Positions 40,396-51,826 of a stretch of 64,000 bases of DNA are shown here, piece after piece (within the stretch, counting starts at the first letter, position 1; every line of letters starts with the position of its first letter). The notes below the pieces were generated by a model that was not told the DNA's origin, did not search any database, and worked only from the letters and a program-made list of their open reading frames with translations. The position numbers and the translations under genes were made by a program. The DNA is taken from contig MU001677.1 in the NCBI GenBank assembly GCA_010093515.1, positions 457,654-521,653 of the forward strand, read 5' to 3'. The stretch comes from Lineolata rhizophorae. Lineage: Eukaryota; Ascomycota; Dothideomycetes; Lineolatales; Lineolataceae.

Positions 40396-41717
40396 TGCGA
40401 CGCGAGGGTTTGAAGTGCAGTGGTATGGTCAGTTGCTCGAGAGATTACATTGGAACGCGATTGACTGCTTGTGGCGCGAATGATTTTCGTAGAGGAAGTT
40501 TGGATCCTCGGCGCGTAGGTATGAACGGTCTCGTCAATCTCCCCCGCCCGGACCGAGGTTGTCGTCGCTCGTAGGACCCTCGGACGTCCAGGCTCGCGCC
40601 CTTGCCCTTGTCGCCCACGGCCGTCGCCAGCCTCTCGCCCGTTCCGTCCCGCCTATTTACGTACTTACGTCGCACGCAAACATCAGGGGTCTACCATAAC
40701 TGCTAGGCCCGTGCGCTTCGAAGCTTCAGGACGATCAATCTATTCTCGCGGCCGCACGCCGGGCGCGCATGAGCTGCTGCAGGCCCGCAGAACTGCAGAG
40801 AAACCCCCCAGGGATCCGCGGGTCCCTATCGTCAATTGAACAGCGGGCTTCCGGGCTCCTGCGTAGCATGTGCGCCGTTGCGCGGCGCTGCTCTTGGCCC
40901 TTGGCCGGCTGGTCGCTGGCGGGCTGGGGCCATCGGCGCGCCTTGGCGGCTGGGGCGCCGCGTGGAGTCGCCGTCTGCTCACACGCCCGCGCTCCGCTGC
41001 CGCAACCAGCACACCCTCCCGCCCACCCGCCCACCACCTCCGTCTGCTGCCTCGTGCTGCCGTCCTGGCAAGGGACTGGACTATAGTTTATCTGTCCGTG
41101 TGTGCGTGCGTGCTTGTGTGTCTGTGTGTGTGCGTGTGTACAGGGCCTGCCTTTGTGTCTGCCAATTCCCTCCCTCCCACACGCGGGCCGGTGGATCCTA
41201 CCGACAAACAGCAAACAACAAGCCTCCGTCGACGGCGAGAGAGAACCAGAGAAGCCGACTCCGCAATTCTACAATCGCCCTCCCGCCTCCTGGGTGCGGA
41301 ATCATACTCGTCGTGCGAGCCGGGCCCCTCATGGTTGGGATCGCTCTCCTAACGACCGCTTTCCACCACGACGGCGACGCTACGGTCAAGGAGCGCCAGG
41401 CCGGAGCGAGGCGGCAAGGTTATTTGCTCTGGTCCTAGCTAGGCTTGCGGGCCAGCGCGGATCGAATACCGTCCTCGATTGGTCTTTTGAGGAACCCGCG
41501 GGAGGCAACATAGGGTCACCTCATCACCGCACTCTTTCGAGGAGGGATAGGAGAGAGATAGAGTCAAGCGGCAGCATTCGAGGATTATTCACCTATCGAC
41601 CTACTTCATCCTCTTTAGCTTCCTTCCCTCCATATAGCATCGCCCGTCGTAGCCATCCATCCGCAAGACCGCTTTCATCTACCGCCGCACTCGCTATCTC
41701 CCTCCGTCGACGACACC
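40396..41717. other. divergent promoter and long leader of the phospholipase D gene
   Basis: No gene seen. It contains a GT-rich imperfect microsatellite (about 41,096-41,140) and a long C/T-rich leader up to the ATG at 41718. Several overlapping plus-strand frames here have Arg/Pro/Ala-rich translations typical of random GC-rich DNA. Confidence 0.5.
41096..41140. repeat. imperfect GT/GCGT microsatellite
   Basis: About 45 bases of alternating TG, CG and occasional TC steps in the leader of the phospholipase D gene. Such purine/pyrimidine alternation can vary in length between strains. Confidence 0.8.
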
Positions 41718-44700
41718 ATGCCGACCTCCCACTCCGACCCCGTACCCGCTCTCAAAGAGCCACCCACCTCCTCCGACCCGCCTCGTCCCCCTCTCGAAAC
41801 GCACTCCTCTAGCACCAGCATCTCCCCCCTAACTAGCCCCCGCTCGCACTCCCCGCAGCGCGCCGACGGCGTCCTCTCCCTCAACGGCACCGCCAACGGC
41901 CGTCGCTCCTACGACAAGCACGCCAATAACTCGCGCGAACCCTCTCCACGCACACTCCTCCCGCCGCCGGCGCTGCAAGATCCGCGCAAGCACGTCGCCA
42001 AAGGCGCGCTTAACGGCACCCGTGGCAGCGACGGCCGCGACTCGTCCTCCTCCCGCCCTGGGACGTCCGGCTCCGTCCGCTTCGAAAAACACGACGCACC
42101 GTCTTCCTCGACGCCGACGCCGCAGGACCACCGCGCTGACACTACCACCGAGGCCCGCCGCGACTTCCCCTTCAACGCTCCCGTAGGCTCCTCCGGCGAG
42201 CCGTCCACAACGACCGGACTCTCCGAGCAGAACGACGCTAACGGCAGGCCGCGCGGGCCCGGCGCCAAGGACTCGTCTGCGGCCACTGCTGCAGACGGCG
42301 ATGCGGATGCCGCGGTTCAGCCGCGCCCGCGGTCGCGCAGGGGCGGTGACTCGGACAAAGGCATGCCGGACGGCACGGTCACGCCGCCTGGAAGGCGTAG
42401 TGTGCACTTCTCGCGGGCGCCGACCATCGACTCGAGCCTGGCGGGGCACTCGCGGAACCAGTCGATGGGGGAGGACGCAGGCGGCGTAGGCGGGGTGCAG
42501 GGACAGCAGCAGCAGCAGCAACAGCAGCAACAGCAACAGCCCGGCGGCGGCACGGCGTCGCAGCTGCTGTCGAAGCTAAAGGCGCTGGCGGCGCCCATCG
42601 CGATGCAGACGCACGGGCGGAACCAGAACGGATACGCGCTCGGCGGGGGTTCCGACTCGGCCGTCACACCGGGAGGGACAGCAGGGGACACGCCCGGGCC
42701 CATGTCGCCCATATCGGACCGCGGCGACAGGGACAGCGAGGCGGGCGCCGACGCCGACGCCGAGGAGTCCGGCACCGAAGCCGCCGAGCTGCCCTCGCGC
42801 AGCCGCCTGCCCCGCAAGCGGCGCAAGAGCAGGCGCGCCAACGAGATGGGCACCCAGACGGCGCCGACGACGCCGAGGACCGCGGGCCCGGCGCCGGGAT
42901 ACGGCGGCAAGATGCCGTCGTTTCTGCGCGACCGCGCCGGCGCCGGCGCGCGGGCCGACGGCGGCGCCGGCGGAGACTCGCCGCCCACGGCGGGCGTCTC
43001 TCCCATGTCGTTCCGCCCGCCCTTCGTCGGACGCAGCGCCACCATGGGCGACATCCCGGAGCACCACGCCCGCGGCGGCGTCTCCGAGGACGAGGGCCGC
43101 GACCGCCTGGCCAAGCAGAGCACCTGGCGTCGCGGCCTGCACGCGCGGGGGCTGAGCTACGCCGGCGGGCGCGGCCGCGCCCGCGAGAACGACGACGAGT
43201 CTCCCAGCGGCTTGCGCCGGCCCGGGAACCTGCGCCGGCTGACGGGCATCGGCGGGTCCGCGCTCGCGGGCGGCGCCGCTGGCGGCGCCAACAACCCGGA
43301 GGCGTCGCCGTCGGTGTGGCGGATGCGCGGCGACCGCACGGGCAGCATCAGCCGCGACAAGTGGCGGCAGCTCAAGGCGTCGTTCAAGCTGCTGGGCGCG
43401 AAGCGGGGGCGGGACGACTGGGGGCTCGACCATGGCAAGTCAGCGGAGCTGCTGGCGGAGCTGCTGGCGGGCGTGCCGGCCGCGCTCATGCTGGCCAGCA
43501 TGTTCCAGCGCGACGAGCACGGCCACCGCCGCATCCCGGTGCTGCTCGAGCAGCTCAAGCTGCGCATCGTCGACTCGCAGCGGCTCGAGGACAAGAGCGG
43601 CGATCGCCACCTCAACTTCCGCATCGAGCTCGAGTACGGCAGCGGCTTGACGCGCATGAAGTGGGTCATCAATCGCACCGTCAGGGACTTCTTCAACCTC
43701 CACGCGAAGTACAAGACGCAGGGGGATCTGTTCAAGATCGGGCCGGCCCACGGAGCCAAGTCCAAGCTGCCGCGGTTTCCGAGGACCGTCATCCCGTACC
43801 TGCGGGATGTGAGGGGGCTGTTCGATGATGAGGGCGAGGAGGAGGAGGAGGACATCGGCGTCGGCGGCGACCAGACGGACGGCGAGGCCAGCGGCACGGA
43901 TCGCCCGGCCCTGGGAGGCGCAAGGATGTCGACGGCCAGGCGGCGGCGGTCGTCGTTCGGCTTCGCGCGGCGCAAGTCGAGCATCGGCGGGCCGGCGGAC
44001 CTGGCCCACAGCCGGCAGCCCAGCCGCATCGCGGGGGCCAATCAGGCGGAGCTGCGCCAGAACATGTACAACGAGCGGCAGCGGCTGAAGCTGGAGCAGT
44101 ACCTGCAGCGCATGGTGACGCACATGATGTTCCGGCCGGACAGCAACCGGCTGTGCAAGTTCCTGGAGCTGTCGGCGCTCGGGGTGCGGCTCGCGGCCGA
44201 GGGTGGCTACCACGGCAAGGAAGGCTTCATGATGATCCAGAGCGGGAAGGGCACGGATTTTAGGAAAGGGTGGACGCCGTCGCTAGTCACGAACAGGCAC
44301 CGTCCCAAGTGGTTCCTTGTCCGGCACAGCTACGTCGTGTGCGTGGACTCGCCCGAAGAGATGAACGTGTACGACGTCTTCCTCGTCGACCCGGACTTCA
44401 CCCTCGAGGAGCGCAAGCGCCGCCTGCGCGACGAGAAGCCGCAGGAGATCGCCAAGCGGGCCAAGACGACGGCGACGCACCCCAAGCACCACATGCTGAA
44501 GCTGCGCAACTCGGAGCGGCTAGTCAAGCTGCTGGCCAAGAACGAGCGGCAGCTGCTGCAGTTCGAGGAGAGCATCAACTTCATGCGGACGTCGACGGAG
44601 TGGTCGGTCGAGCACCGCTTCGGCTCCTTCGCGCCCATCCGGCACCGCGTCTTCGCCCAGTGGCTCGTCGACGGCCGCGACTACATGTGGAACGTCAGCC

Positions 44701-47700
44701 GCGCCATCAGCATGGCCCGCGACGTCATCTACATACACGACTGGTGGCTGAGCCCCGAGCTGTACATGCGCCGCCCCGCCGCCATCAGCCAGAAGTGGCG
44801 GCTCGACCGCCTGCTCCAGCGCAAGGCCCAGGAGGGCGTCAAGGTCTTCGTCATCATGTACAGGAACATCAACTCGGCCATCCCGATCGATTCGGAGTAC
44901 TCCAAGTTCTCCCTCCTGGACCTGCATCCGAACGTCTTCGTGCAGAGGTCGCCGAATCAGTTCAGGCAGAATACTTTTTTCTGGGCGCATCACGAGAAGA
45001 TTTTGATCGTGGATCACACGGTGGCGTTCTGCGGTGGGGTCGATTTGTGCTTTGGTCGGTGGGACACGCCGCAGCATTCTGTCGTGGATGACAAGGCGAC
45101 GGGGTTCGAGCCGAACGATCTACCCAAGGACGCAGATCACTGTCAGCTTTGGCCGGGGAAGGATTACTCGAATCCGCGCGTGCAGGACTTCTACGCGCTG
45201 GACAAGCCGTACGAGGAGATGTATGACAGGACTAAGGTCCCCCGCATGCCATGGCACGACATCGGCATGCAGATCGTGGGACAGCCGGCGCGCGATCTCA
45301 CCAGGCACTTCGTGCAGCGGTGGAACTACATCCTGCGACAGCGCAAGCCGTCGCGGCCGACGCCGTTCCTGCTTCCGCCGCCGGACTTCATCCCCGCGGA
45401 CATCGAGGCGCTGGGGCTAGACGGGACGTGCGAGATACAGATCCTACGCTCGGCGTGCTCGTGGTCCATCGGCACGGCGGACAAGACAGAGCACAGCATC
45501 ATGAACGCCTATTGCAAGATGATCGAGACGTCGGAGCACTTCGTCTACGTGGAGAACCAATTCTTCGTCAGCAGCTGCGAGGTCGAGGGCACCAAGATCG
45601 AGAACCACATCGGAGACGCGCTCGTGGAGCGCATCATCCGCGCCCACCGAAACGACGAGGACTGGCGCGCCGTCCTCATCATCCCGCTCATGCCGGGTTT
45701 CCAGAACACGGTCGACAGCCAGGACGGCTCCTCGGTGCGACTCATCATGATGTGCCAGTACCGGTCCATCTGCCGGGGGGAGTCGAGCCTGTTCGGGCGC
45801 CTACGCCAGGCCGGCGTCGAGCCCGAGGACTTCATCGAGTTCTACGCGCTGCGCTCGTGGGGCAAGATCGGTCCGCATAAGGCGCTCGTCACGGAACAGC
45901 TCTACATACACGCCAAGTGCATGATCGTCGACGACCGCGTCGCCATCATCGGCTCGGCCAACATCAACGAGCGCTCCATGCTCGGCTCGCGCGACTCCGA
46001 GGTCGCCGCCATCGTGCGCGACACGGAGATGATACCGTCCGTCATGGCCGGCGAGCCCTACATGGTCGGCCGCTTCCCGCACACGCTCCGCATGCGCCTG
46101 ATGCGCGAGCACCTCGGCCTCGACGTCGACGACATCATGGAGGAGGAGTGTCGCGGCGAGGACGTGGAGCGCTCGCGGATGCGCCGGCAGCAGCAGCATG
46201 CGATGGCGCACAGCAGCGACGAGGAAGAGGGCCCTATGGGCGCCGGTGACGGCAACGTGAGCGGCACTTCGGAGCCATCGACGCCGGCGACGGACCGCTC
46301 GCTCGAGCGGCGCCTCATCGAGAGCAAGCACCGGGCCGAGGACGAGCTGCTGGCGCGCGTGCAGCGCATGCACTCGTTCAACCACGACGTCGACTGGGAG
46401 CAGGAAGGCAACCCGCACCTCAAGACGGTCAAGAAGCTCACCACGGACCCACGCGTTACAGACAATATCGAGCACGCGCGCGACGTTCGCGGCGAGGGGC
46501 CCGATCACATGCGCGACCATGCGGGCCACCCGCTCGAACTCGCGGGGAGAGACGTCGTGATGGATAGGGAGGGCAGGGAGGTGCTGGTCACAGATATGGC
46601 GTCTGAGGGGAAGGGCAGCCTGGCGCATCCGCTGCATGGACACGGGCACGGGCACGGGCACGGGCACGGGATCGGCCACGCATCGTCGAGCGGGAAGCGC
46701 TCCCGCGCTCGGGCCAAGTCCGGCGCCACGACCAAGACGACGGCGAGCAGCGCGCCCAGCGCTGCCGCGGCGTCCGACGCGCCCGTCCCGCACATCGCGG
46801 GCGCCAGCACCGGCAACCTGCTGCCGCCGCAGCGGCTGGGGCGCGGCGACACGGTGGCGGCGGGGCTCGCGCAGCTGTCGCAGCTCCCCGCGCTGCCGGC
46901 GCAGGACGACACGGACATCGGGGGCCCGCCGCTGGCGCGCAGCTTCTCGACGCGGTCGCTCGAGCTGCTGCGGCCGCTGCTGGCCGACATGGCGCGGCGC
47001 CGGCCGCTGGTGACGCGCGACTGCATGCGCGACCCGGTCAACGACGGCTTCGTGCTCGACACGTGGCACGCCGTGGCGGAGAACAACACGCGCATCTTCC
47101 GGCTCGTCTTCCGCTGTATGCCCGACTCGGAGGTCAAGGAGTGGAAGGAGTACAAGGAGTACGCGGCGTTCGCGGAGCGGTTCGCGCAGGCGCAGAACGC
47201 CGCCGGGGGCTCGGCCAAGGGCCCCGGCTCCGGCGGCAAGAACAAGGGCGCCCACCACCACCACCATCACCAGCAGGACGTGCTGGCCAAATCGGGCCCG
47301 CCGGGCGCCGGCGGCGTCGGCGTCGAGAAGCTGGCCGGCGTCGTGGGCGAGAAGCTCGCCAAGGAGGCCGTCCGCGCCGAGAACAAGGTCGAGCGCTGGG
47401 AGGAGAAGGTCGCGGACAAGGTGCCCGGCGTCGGGAACCAGCAGCAGGGCCTTGGCAAGGTGGAGGACTGGGCCGCGGACCAGGAGCACAGGGCTAGCGT
47501 CTCGGCGCAGGCGCATGCTCAAGAGCAGGCGCAGGCGCAGGCGCAGGCGCAAGGAGAAACCGTCCTCGACGAGAAGAACGTCGCCGCCGCCAACGATGCC
47601 GACGAGCTCGCCGCCCAGCAGCAGCCGCCGCAGACCCCCACCGACGCGAAACTCCAGCGCGAGCGCACGATCACGTATTCCGACTACGCGGCACCGCCGC

Positions 47701-48041
47701 TGCCGACGACGGCGGCGGCAACCGGCGGTGGCGGCGGCATCAATGGCGGCGGCGGCGGCGGCTCGTCCCCTCAGCCTCCTCCCAGCGCCGCCAGCGGCAT
47801 ACCTCCTCCCGCTCACAAGCCGACGGGGACGCGGCGCCGCCGCGCGACGACGCGGTCGAGCGGGCACCGCGTCTTCCACGCGGCGGACGAGGCGGCGCTG
47901 CTGGACCGGCGCGACGCCGAGGAGCTGCTCGACATGGTGCAGGGGCATTTGGTGCTGTGGCCGTACGAGTGGTTGGAGAAGGAGGAGAAGGGCGGGGGAT
48001 GGCTCTATCCGGTGGATCAGATTGCGCCGTTGGAGATTTAG
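41718..48041 (+). CDS. phospholipase D (PLD1/Spo14 type), PX-PH-HKD2
   Basis: One uninterrupted frame of 2107 residues, longer than yeast Spo14 (about 1680). Residues 1-540 are low-complexity (Ser/Pro/Arg-rich, a 12-glutamine run). A PX-like domain covers about 590-700 (FRIELEYGSGLTRMKW) and a PH-like domain about 780-900. The two catalytic HKD motifs are HHEKILIVD (His1092, Lys1094, Asp1099) and IHAKCMIVDD (His1398, Lys1400, Asp1405), each followed by the expected GG/GS segments. The enzyme would turn phosphatidylcholine into phosphatidic acid and choline at membranes, with PX and PH domains binding phosphoinositides. The C-terminal 600 residues include a conserved block (about 1750-1830) and repeats of His-Gly and Ala-Gln. 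The catalytic core is clear; the tails may be poorly conserved. Confidence 0.95.
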   Translation: MPTSHSDPVPALKEPPTSSDPPRPPLETHSSSTSISPLTSPRSHSPQRADGVLSLNGTANGRRSYDKHANNSREPSPRTLLPPPALQDPRKHVAKGALNGTRGSDGRDSSSSRPGTSGSVRFEKHDAPSSSTPTPQDHRADTTTEARRDFPFNAPVGSSGEPSTTTGLSEQNDANGRPRGPGAKDSSAATAADGDADAAVQPRPRSRRGGDSDKGMPDGTVTPPGRRSVHFSRAPTIDSSLAGHSRNQSMGEDAGGVGGVQGQQQQQQQQQQQQPGGGTASQLLSKLKALAAPIAMQTHGRNQNGYALGGGSDSAVTPGGTAGDTPGPMSPISDRGDRDSEAGADADAEESGTEAAELPSRSRLPRKRRKSRRANEMGTQTAPTTPRTAGPAPGYGGKMPSFLRDRAGAGARADGGAGGDSPPTAGVSPMSFRPPFVGRSATMGDIPEHHARGGVSEDEGRDRLAKQSTWRRGLHARGLSYAGGRGRARENDDESPSGLRRPGNLRRLTGIGGSALAGGAAGGANNPEASPSVWRMRGDRTGSISRDKWRQLKASFKLLGAKRGRDDWGLDHGKSAELLAELLAGVPAALMLASMFQRDEHGHRRIPVLLEQLKLRIVDSQRLEDKSGDRHLNFRIELEYGSGLTRMKWVINRTVRDFFNLHAKYKTQGDLFKIGPAHGAKSKLPRFPRTVIPYLRDVRGLFDDEGEEEEEDIGVGGDQTDGEASGTDRPALGGARMSTARRRRSSFGFARRKSSIGGPADLAHSRQPSRIAGANQAELRQNMYNERQRLKLEQYLQRMVTHMMFRPDSNRLCKFLELSALGVRLAAEGGYHGKEGFMMIQSGKGTDFRKGWTPSLVTNRHRPKWFLVRHSYVVCVDSPEEMNVYDVFLVDPDFTLEERKRRLRDEKPQEIAKRAKTTATHPKHHMLKLRNSERLVKLLAKNERQLLQFEESINFMRTSTEWSVEHRFGSFAPIRHRVFAQWLVDGRDYMWNVSRAISMARDVIYIHDWWLSPELYMRRPAAISQKWRLDRLLQRKAQEGVKVFVIMYRNINSAIPIDSEYSKFSLLDLHPNVFVQRSPNQFRQNTFFWAHHEKILIVDHTVAFCGGVDLCFGRWDTPQHSVVDDKATGFEPNDLPKDADHCQLWPGKDYSNPRVQDFYALDKPYEEMYDRTKVPRMPWHDIGMQIVGQPARDLTRHFVQRWNYILRQRKPSRPTPFLLPPPDFIPADIEALGLDGTCEIQILRSACSWSIGTADKTEHSIMNAYCKMIETSEHFVYVENQFFVSSCEVEGTKIENHIGDALVERIIRAHRNDEDWRAVLIIPLMPGFQNTVDSQDGSSVRLIMMCQYRSICRGESSLFGRLRQAGVEPEDFIEFYALRSWGKIGPHKALVTEQLYIHAKCMIVDDRVAIIGSANINERSMLGSRDSEVAAIVRDTEMIPSVMAGEPYMVGRFPHTLRMRLMREHLGLDVDDIMEEECRGEDVERSRMRRQQQHAMAHSSDEEEGPMGAGDGNVSGTSEPSTPATDRSLERRLIESKHRAEDELLARVQRMHSFNHDVDWEQEGNPHLKTVKKLTTDPRVTDNIEHARDVRGEGPDHMRDHAGHPLELAGRDVVMDREGREVLVTDMASEGKGSLAHPLHGHGHGHGHGHGIGHASSSGKRSRARAKSGATTKTTASSAPSAAAASDAPVPHIAGASTGNLLPPQRLGRGDTVAAGLAQLSQLPALPAQDDTDIGGPPLARSFSTRSLELLRPLLADMARRRPLVTRDCMRDPVNDGFVLDTWHAVAENNTRIFRLVFRCMPDSEVKEWKEYKEYAAFAERFAQAQNAAGGSAKGPGSGGKNKGAHHHHHHQQDVLAKSGPPGAGGVGVEKLAGVVGEKLAKEAVRAENKVERWEEKVADKVPGVGNQQQGLGKVEDWAADQEHRASVSAQAHAQEQAQAQAQAQGETVLDEKNVAAANDADELAAQQQPPQTPTDAKLQRERTITYSDYAAPPLPTTAAATGGGGGINGGGGGGSSPQPPPSAASGIPPPAHKPTGTRRRRATTRSSGHRVFHAADEAALLDRRDAEELLDMVQGHLVLWPYEWLEKEEKGGGWLYPVDQIAPLEI
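42504..42539 (+). repeat. CAG/CAA run coding a 12-glutamine tract
   Basis: Twelve CAG/CAA codons in the disordered N-terminal part of the phospholipase D gene. Likely to vary between isolates. Confidence 0.9.
46635..46670 (+). repeat. six-fold His-Gly codon repeat
   Basis: Six tandem His-Gly codon pairs (CAT GGA, then five CAC GGG) in the C-terminal linker of phospholipase D. The near-identical 6-bp units suggest recent slippage. Confidence 0.88.
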
Positions 48042-50710
48042 TGAGTTTTTGTTTCCTGTGTTATTTTTTCTTTCCAACCTTATTGTGTCGCGTGTATGTT
48101 GGTATACTGACGGTGTGCGTGTTACAGTTCGTGAGCGCGACGGTCGCGGACCTGATTGGTTGGTTGGTCAGTTTGGCCGCGAAGCTGAGGTTTTTGCTTT
48201 GGCTTGTATGATAGGTGTGGGTGTTCTCATTGTTGGGCCTTATTAGAGACGTACGTGCATTGAAGAGAAGAAAGAGAACGCGGAGTCGGGCTAGAGTGTG
48301 CATACAGGCATTTTGGCATACCTTTTTGTTGTCTCCTTTTCCTATGTTCCTTCTCAGGTTCTCAGTTTCTCCAGGGTTGGTTGCTGTATTCGTACTCCTG
48401 ACCTTCGTTTGTTGGTATCGTCTCCGCGCTTTCATATCTGGTAAGATTCTTCAAACCATATGTGCATTTCGGTCTGATTTTTTAGGTTCTGTTTTTGTCG
48501 TATGGTTCGATCATCTGTCTTTTGTGCATTCAATCAGGCCCTTTTTGGTCTCTTTGTTGCGGTTGTGTCGTTTTTGTTGCCTACCTTTTAGTGTCTTGTG
48601 ATATTCATACCTCGACCATGCACGCATAATGTTTCTTCTCGCCGCAAGCGTTCATTGTCCCCTGCTCCCCTGGCAGTCTCACAGCATGCATCATCTGTTG
48701 CCTTTTAACCTGGGTCTTTCAACTCCTTTCTCTCGCTATAAGCACGGAGGATTGCGTAGAGGAGCACAACATTGGCTCTTGCGCTGGGTTGTACGTTAAA
48801 ATAAATGGAAATAGAGTTAATAATGACAGGCATTGTTCATTCTAGACCACAAGAGTGTTCCTACAGTACTAGGATCAGTATAGAGCTATACAGTCAAAAA
48901 CAATGCAACTAAGCATAGTAGAAGATGACAGGAAACAGTCTACTCTGGAATCCCTTGACTAAGTGCATCATCAGCTAGGGAAGTCACACCACATACTGTG
49001 ACACATTCACTTGAACCTCCAACGAATGCCTGCACCACTTGGACTAAGGTGAACAAGCCCGCTGCGCATGCAATCCCCAATCTCTACATTGTGAGTATGA
49101 AAGCCGGCTTTAAATCGACCAAAACTGACAGCCGTTGTAATAGCTATCAGGCAAAGTATGAACCGTCGATTTATAGGCACTCGAACCAAAACGGCCCTTT
49201 CACTTTCAGTGTGCCGTTATCCCAGATTGCGTTAGCCCGGGGGCGAGTGCAACATTGCTTGTTCTAGAGTTTGAGTTTGTTGCCAAGTTGAAGAACAATC
49301 TAGGCTACTCAAGGTAGAAGTGGTTCCTTTGACTTTTCCGTAGTGCGAAGAATACCCTTAAGACGTCATTTTCGAGGATAGTATGCTTCATAACTAAAAC
49401 TAGCATGAAGTGAGGTCAAAAATCCGACCGATAAAGTCGTTGAGGTGCACGCGGCAAGTGTGCACACCCTCAATGCCATCACGGGTCTTACGCAAGTACC
49501 TTAGTCCACATCTATGGTCTGTTGACAAGGTATAATATTTCAATAAAGGCCCAAAAATCCTGTTGAATGCCGAGTCTTAAGCTTGTACACGAACATACTA
49601 AAGCCTTACATTGCAAGATATAAAAAAAGACGAGGAAACAAACCAAGTTTAGCGGGGACATCGCGTGCGACTTCGATACAGCTCAGCTGACGTGCAGTCT
49701 CCGGAGACCTCTAAAGGGAGCTCGAAAGGCAATGCAACAACGAGCCAAGGGTCTCCACAGTCTAGCCAAACCCAAGATAACGACAACCTTACTCGCCAAG
49801 AACTGATATCTTCGTTTAGATTTTCCGGTCCTGGCTGCATGTCTTCTATTGGAAGCCTGAATATCGCCGACATTATTTTGGACGAGGAAATCTTCGGCTA
49901 GTCCTATTCTGCCGGCAGGAGATGTAAAATCGCCAGGGTGCAGAATCAGACATGACCATGGCTTTCCAGGGCGGTGTCTCCAGTCTAGGAGCTCTGGATA
50001 GAGCTGGAGGGTATTCACAGAGGAAATGAACAGACTGTGCCACAGTCTGTACATATACTCACTTTGGATACGTTGCTTTGTCACTTTGATGCACATATGA
50101 GAAAATGTTAGATATCCTGCAAGACATTTCTATTACTACTAGGCTTCAGTTTTCGTGACTGCACACTCATCTTCTCATGGTTCGGGAGCCTCCCTAACAC
50201 TACCTTACATGCGTGATCTATCAAGTTGTAATTTGCTTGCCAGAATCGCATCAGCCAGCTGAGCCACGTGAATACATACGTAGATCCCTTCCTCTAGCTT
50301 GATGTCTTGCTAAACCGCAATTTTAGAATAGACATCCCGCAAATCTTAGTATTTCTAGGAGTTTTCTTGATTTTCTTTAACACTAGATTGCTTAAAGCTT
50401 ATATCAACACCGAAACTTAATCATGGCTCTCCGTTCCTATCGTATACTAGGCTACTAGCTAAGTAAAACAGTCCAAATTCAACAACTATTCGACGCACCC
50501 AACGCGGGCCAGCAGAAACAACAGCAGCAACCGCCATAGCCCCCGGCAGCGCAGGACCGTTCCGCTACCGCGCAAAAGCACTGAGTACAATAAACCACGG
50601 CAATGAGGGGAAGCAATATCAAACACAAAACAAGTGCAGCCTAACACAGCTGACTGAATTGGGAGGGGGAATCACAAAGGGCCACAAGTGAGAGAGCTAG
50701 CTTACAAAAA

Positions 50711-50756
50711 AGCAAAACAGGGTGGAAAAAAAAAGCAAAACAGGGTGGAAAAAAAA
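50711..50756. repeat. two exact tandem copies of a 23-base unit
   Basis: The unit (AGCAAAACAGGGTGG plus eight A) occurs twice head to tail with no mismatch, in an A-rich intergenic stretch. This points to a recent slippage duplication. Confidence 0.9.
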
Positions 50757-51734
50757 AGCAACAGATATATATATCAGAACCCACCCAGCCGGCCCCTCCG
50801 ACAGTCCACCCGTCCATCCACACACTTCTCTCATCACACTCGTCAACTCTCAGGCCTCCCCCCCTCTCTCCGTTTCCAAAAGGGGTAGGCAAAAAGACCA
50901 AAATCACTATGAGCCAGTCTGGACGCAAGCCGAAGCAAAAAGAACACTCGCAAACCATGAATGATATCGATCGGCTAAAAACGTGGGTTCCGGAAAAAAC
51001 AAACAATCATCATCAACAAGAGTTTAGAGGGGATGAATGGGTAATGATGATAATAATAAAAAAGAAGTTGATGAACAATGCCAATCTTGTAGCAACAATC
51101 CCGACCCTCATCTCAAGAGAGAGCCCCCCCCCCAAAGCCTAAGCCAAAAAAGGCCGCGAAACTGAGTTTCCACCAAACCGAATAGGGGGGCAGAGAAAAA
51201 GGAGGAAAGCTAAAAGGGAAAAGGAAAACCAAGGTATCTCTCCCTCCACCTGACTCGACTCGCCCCTCTAACTTTGCTCATTCTCCATCCACTCAGTCCT
51301 TCCGCTCTCGTATGCGGTCCATTATCCGCCACGATTACAGGGTGAAAAGCCATCCCCAAAGAAAAAAGGCTTCCAGTCTTTACATGTCCATATCACATGG
51401 CTCTGCTCCGCTCCGCTCTCGCTTCGCTCCGTCCCGAAACAAGATTACAACACGCAGCAACCACGCAAACAGACTTCGAAAAAGGAAAATCCCCTCTCGA
51501 ACTCACGACTGCCTATCTCAGCCGCCCCTCGTCTCCCACCGCCGGTTAGACATTACATACTCGGCCGATCCTCCGCCAGCACTCGGAGAAGAAAGCAGCC
51601 CGTAGTCACCCATTCCGCCAGCTTCAACCGCACCACCTCTCCACTCTCCCGCTGTGTTCCAGGCATGCCATCCCATCTTACACGTACTCATCTCCAAACA
51701 GGCTCGCGCGCTTCCCCAGGCATAAAGAATAGTC

Positions 51735-51758
51735 CGCTCACGCTCACGCTCACGCTCA
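51735..51758. repeat. four copies of the hexamer CGCTCA
   Basis: A 24-base minisatellite just beyond the 3' end of the CBM48 gene, within its likely 3' untranslated region. Confidence 0.85.
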
Positions 51759-51826
51759 CCTACCACCTCAACGTCCGCCTCGAATCACTTCCCCACCACC
51801 CTTCCCATTCCACCCCCGAAACACCC

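Larger units (their letters stand above)
48042..51826. other. 3.8-kb convergent gene-poor region
   Basis: The largest gap in the window, between the phospholipase D gene (+) and the CBM48 gene (-), both ending toward it. The left 600 bp is T-rich and probably 3' untranslated sequence. An open frame at 49665-49901 (78 codons, Ser/Thr/Gln-rich start, then an SSIGSLNIADIILDEEIFG end) has no family I recognise and could be a fragment. The right part (about 50,640-51,260) is A-rich on the plus strand with a short tandem duplication. No transposon ends seen. Confidence 0.45.

Noticed and set aside
45801-48077. 758-codon open frame on the minus strand
   Set aside because: It is antisense to the phospholipase D catalytic and C-terminal region, is Arg/Leu/Val-rich with no motif, and follows from the GC-rich third codon positions of the true gene.
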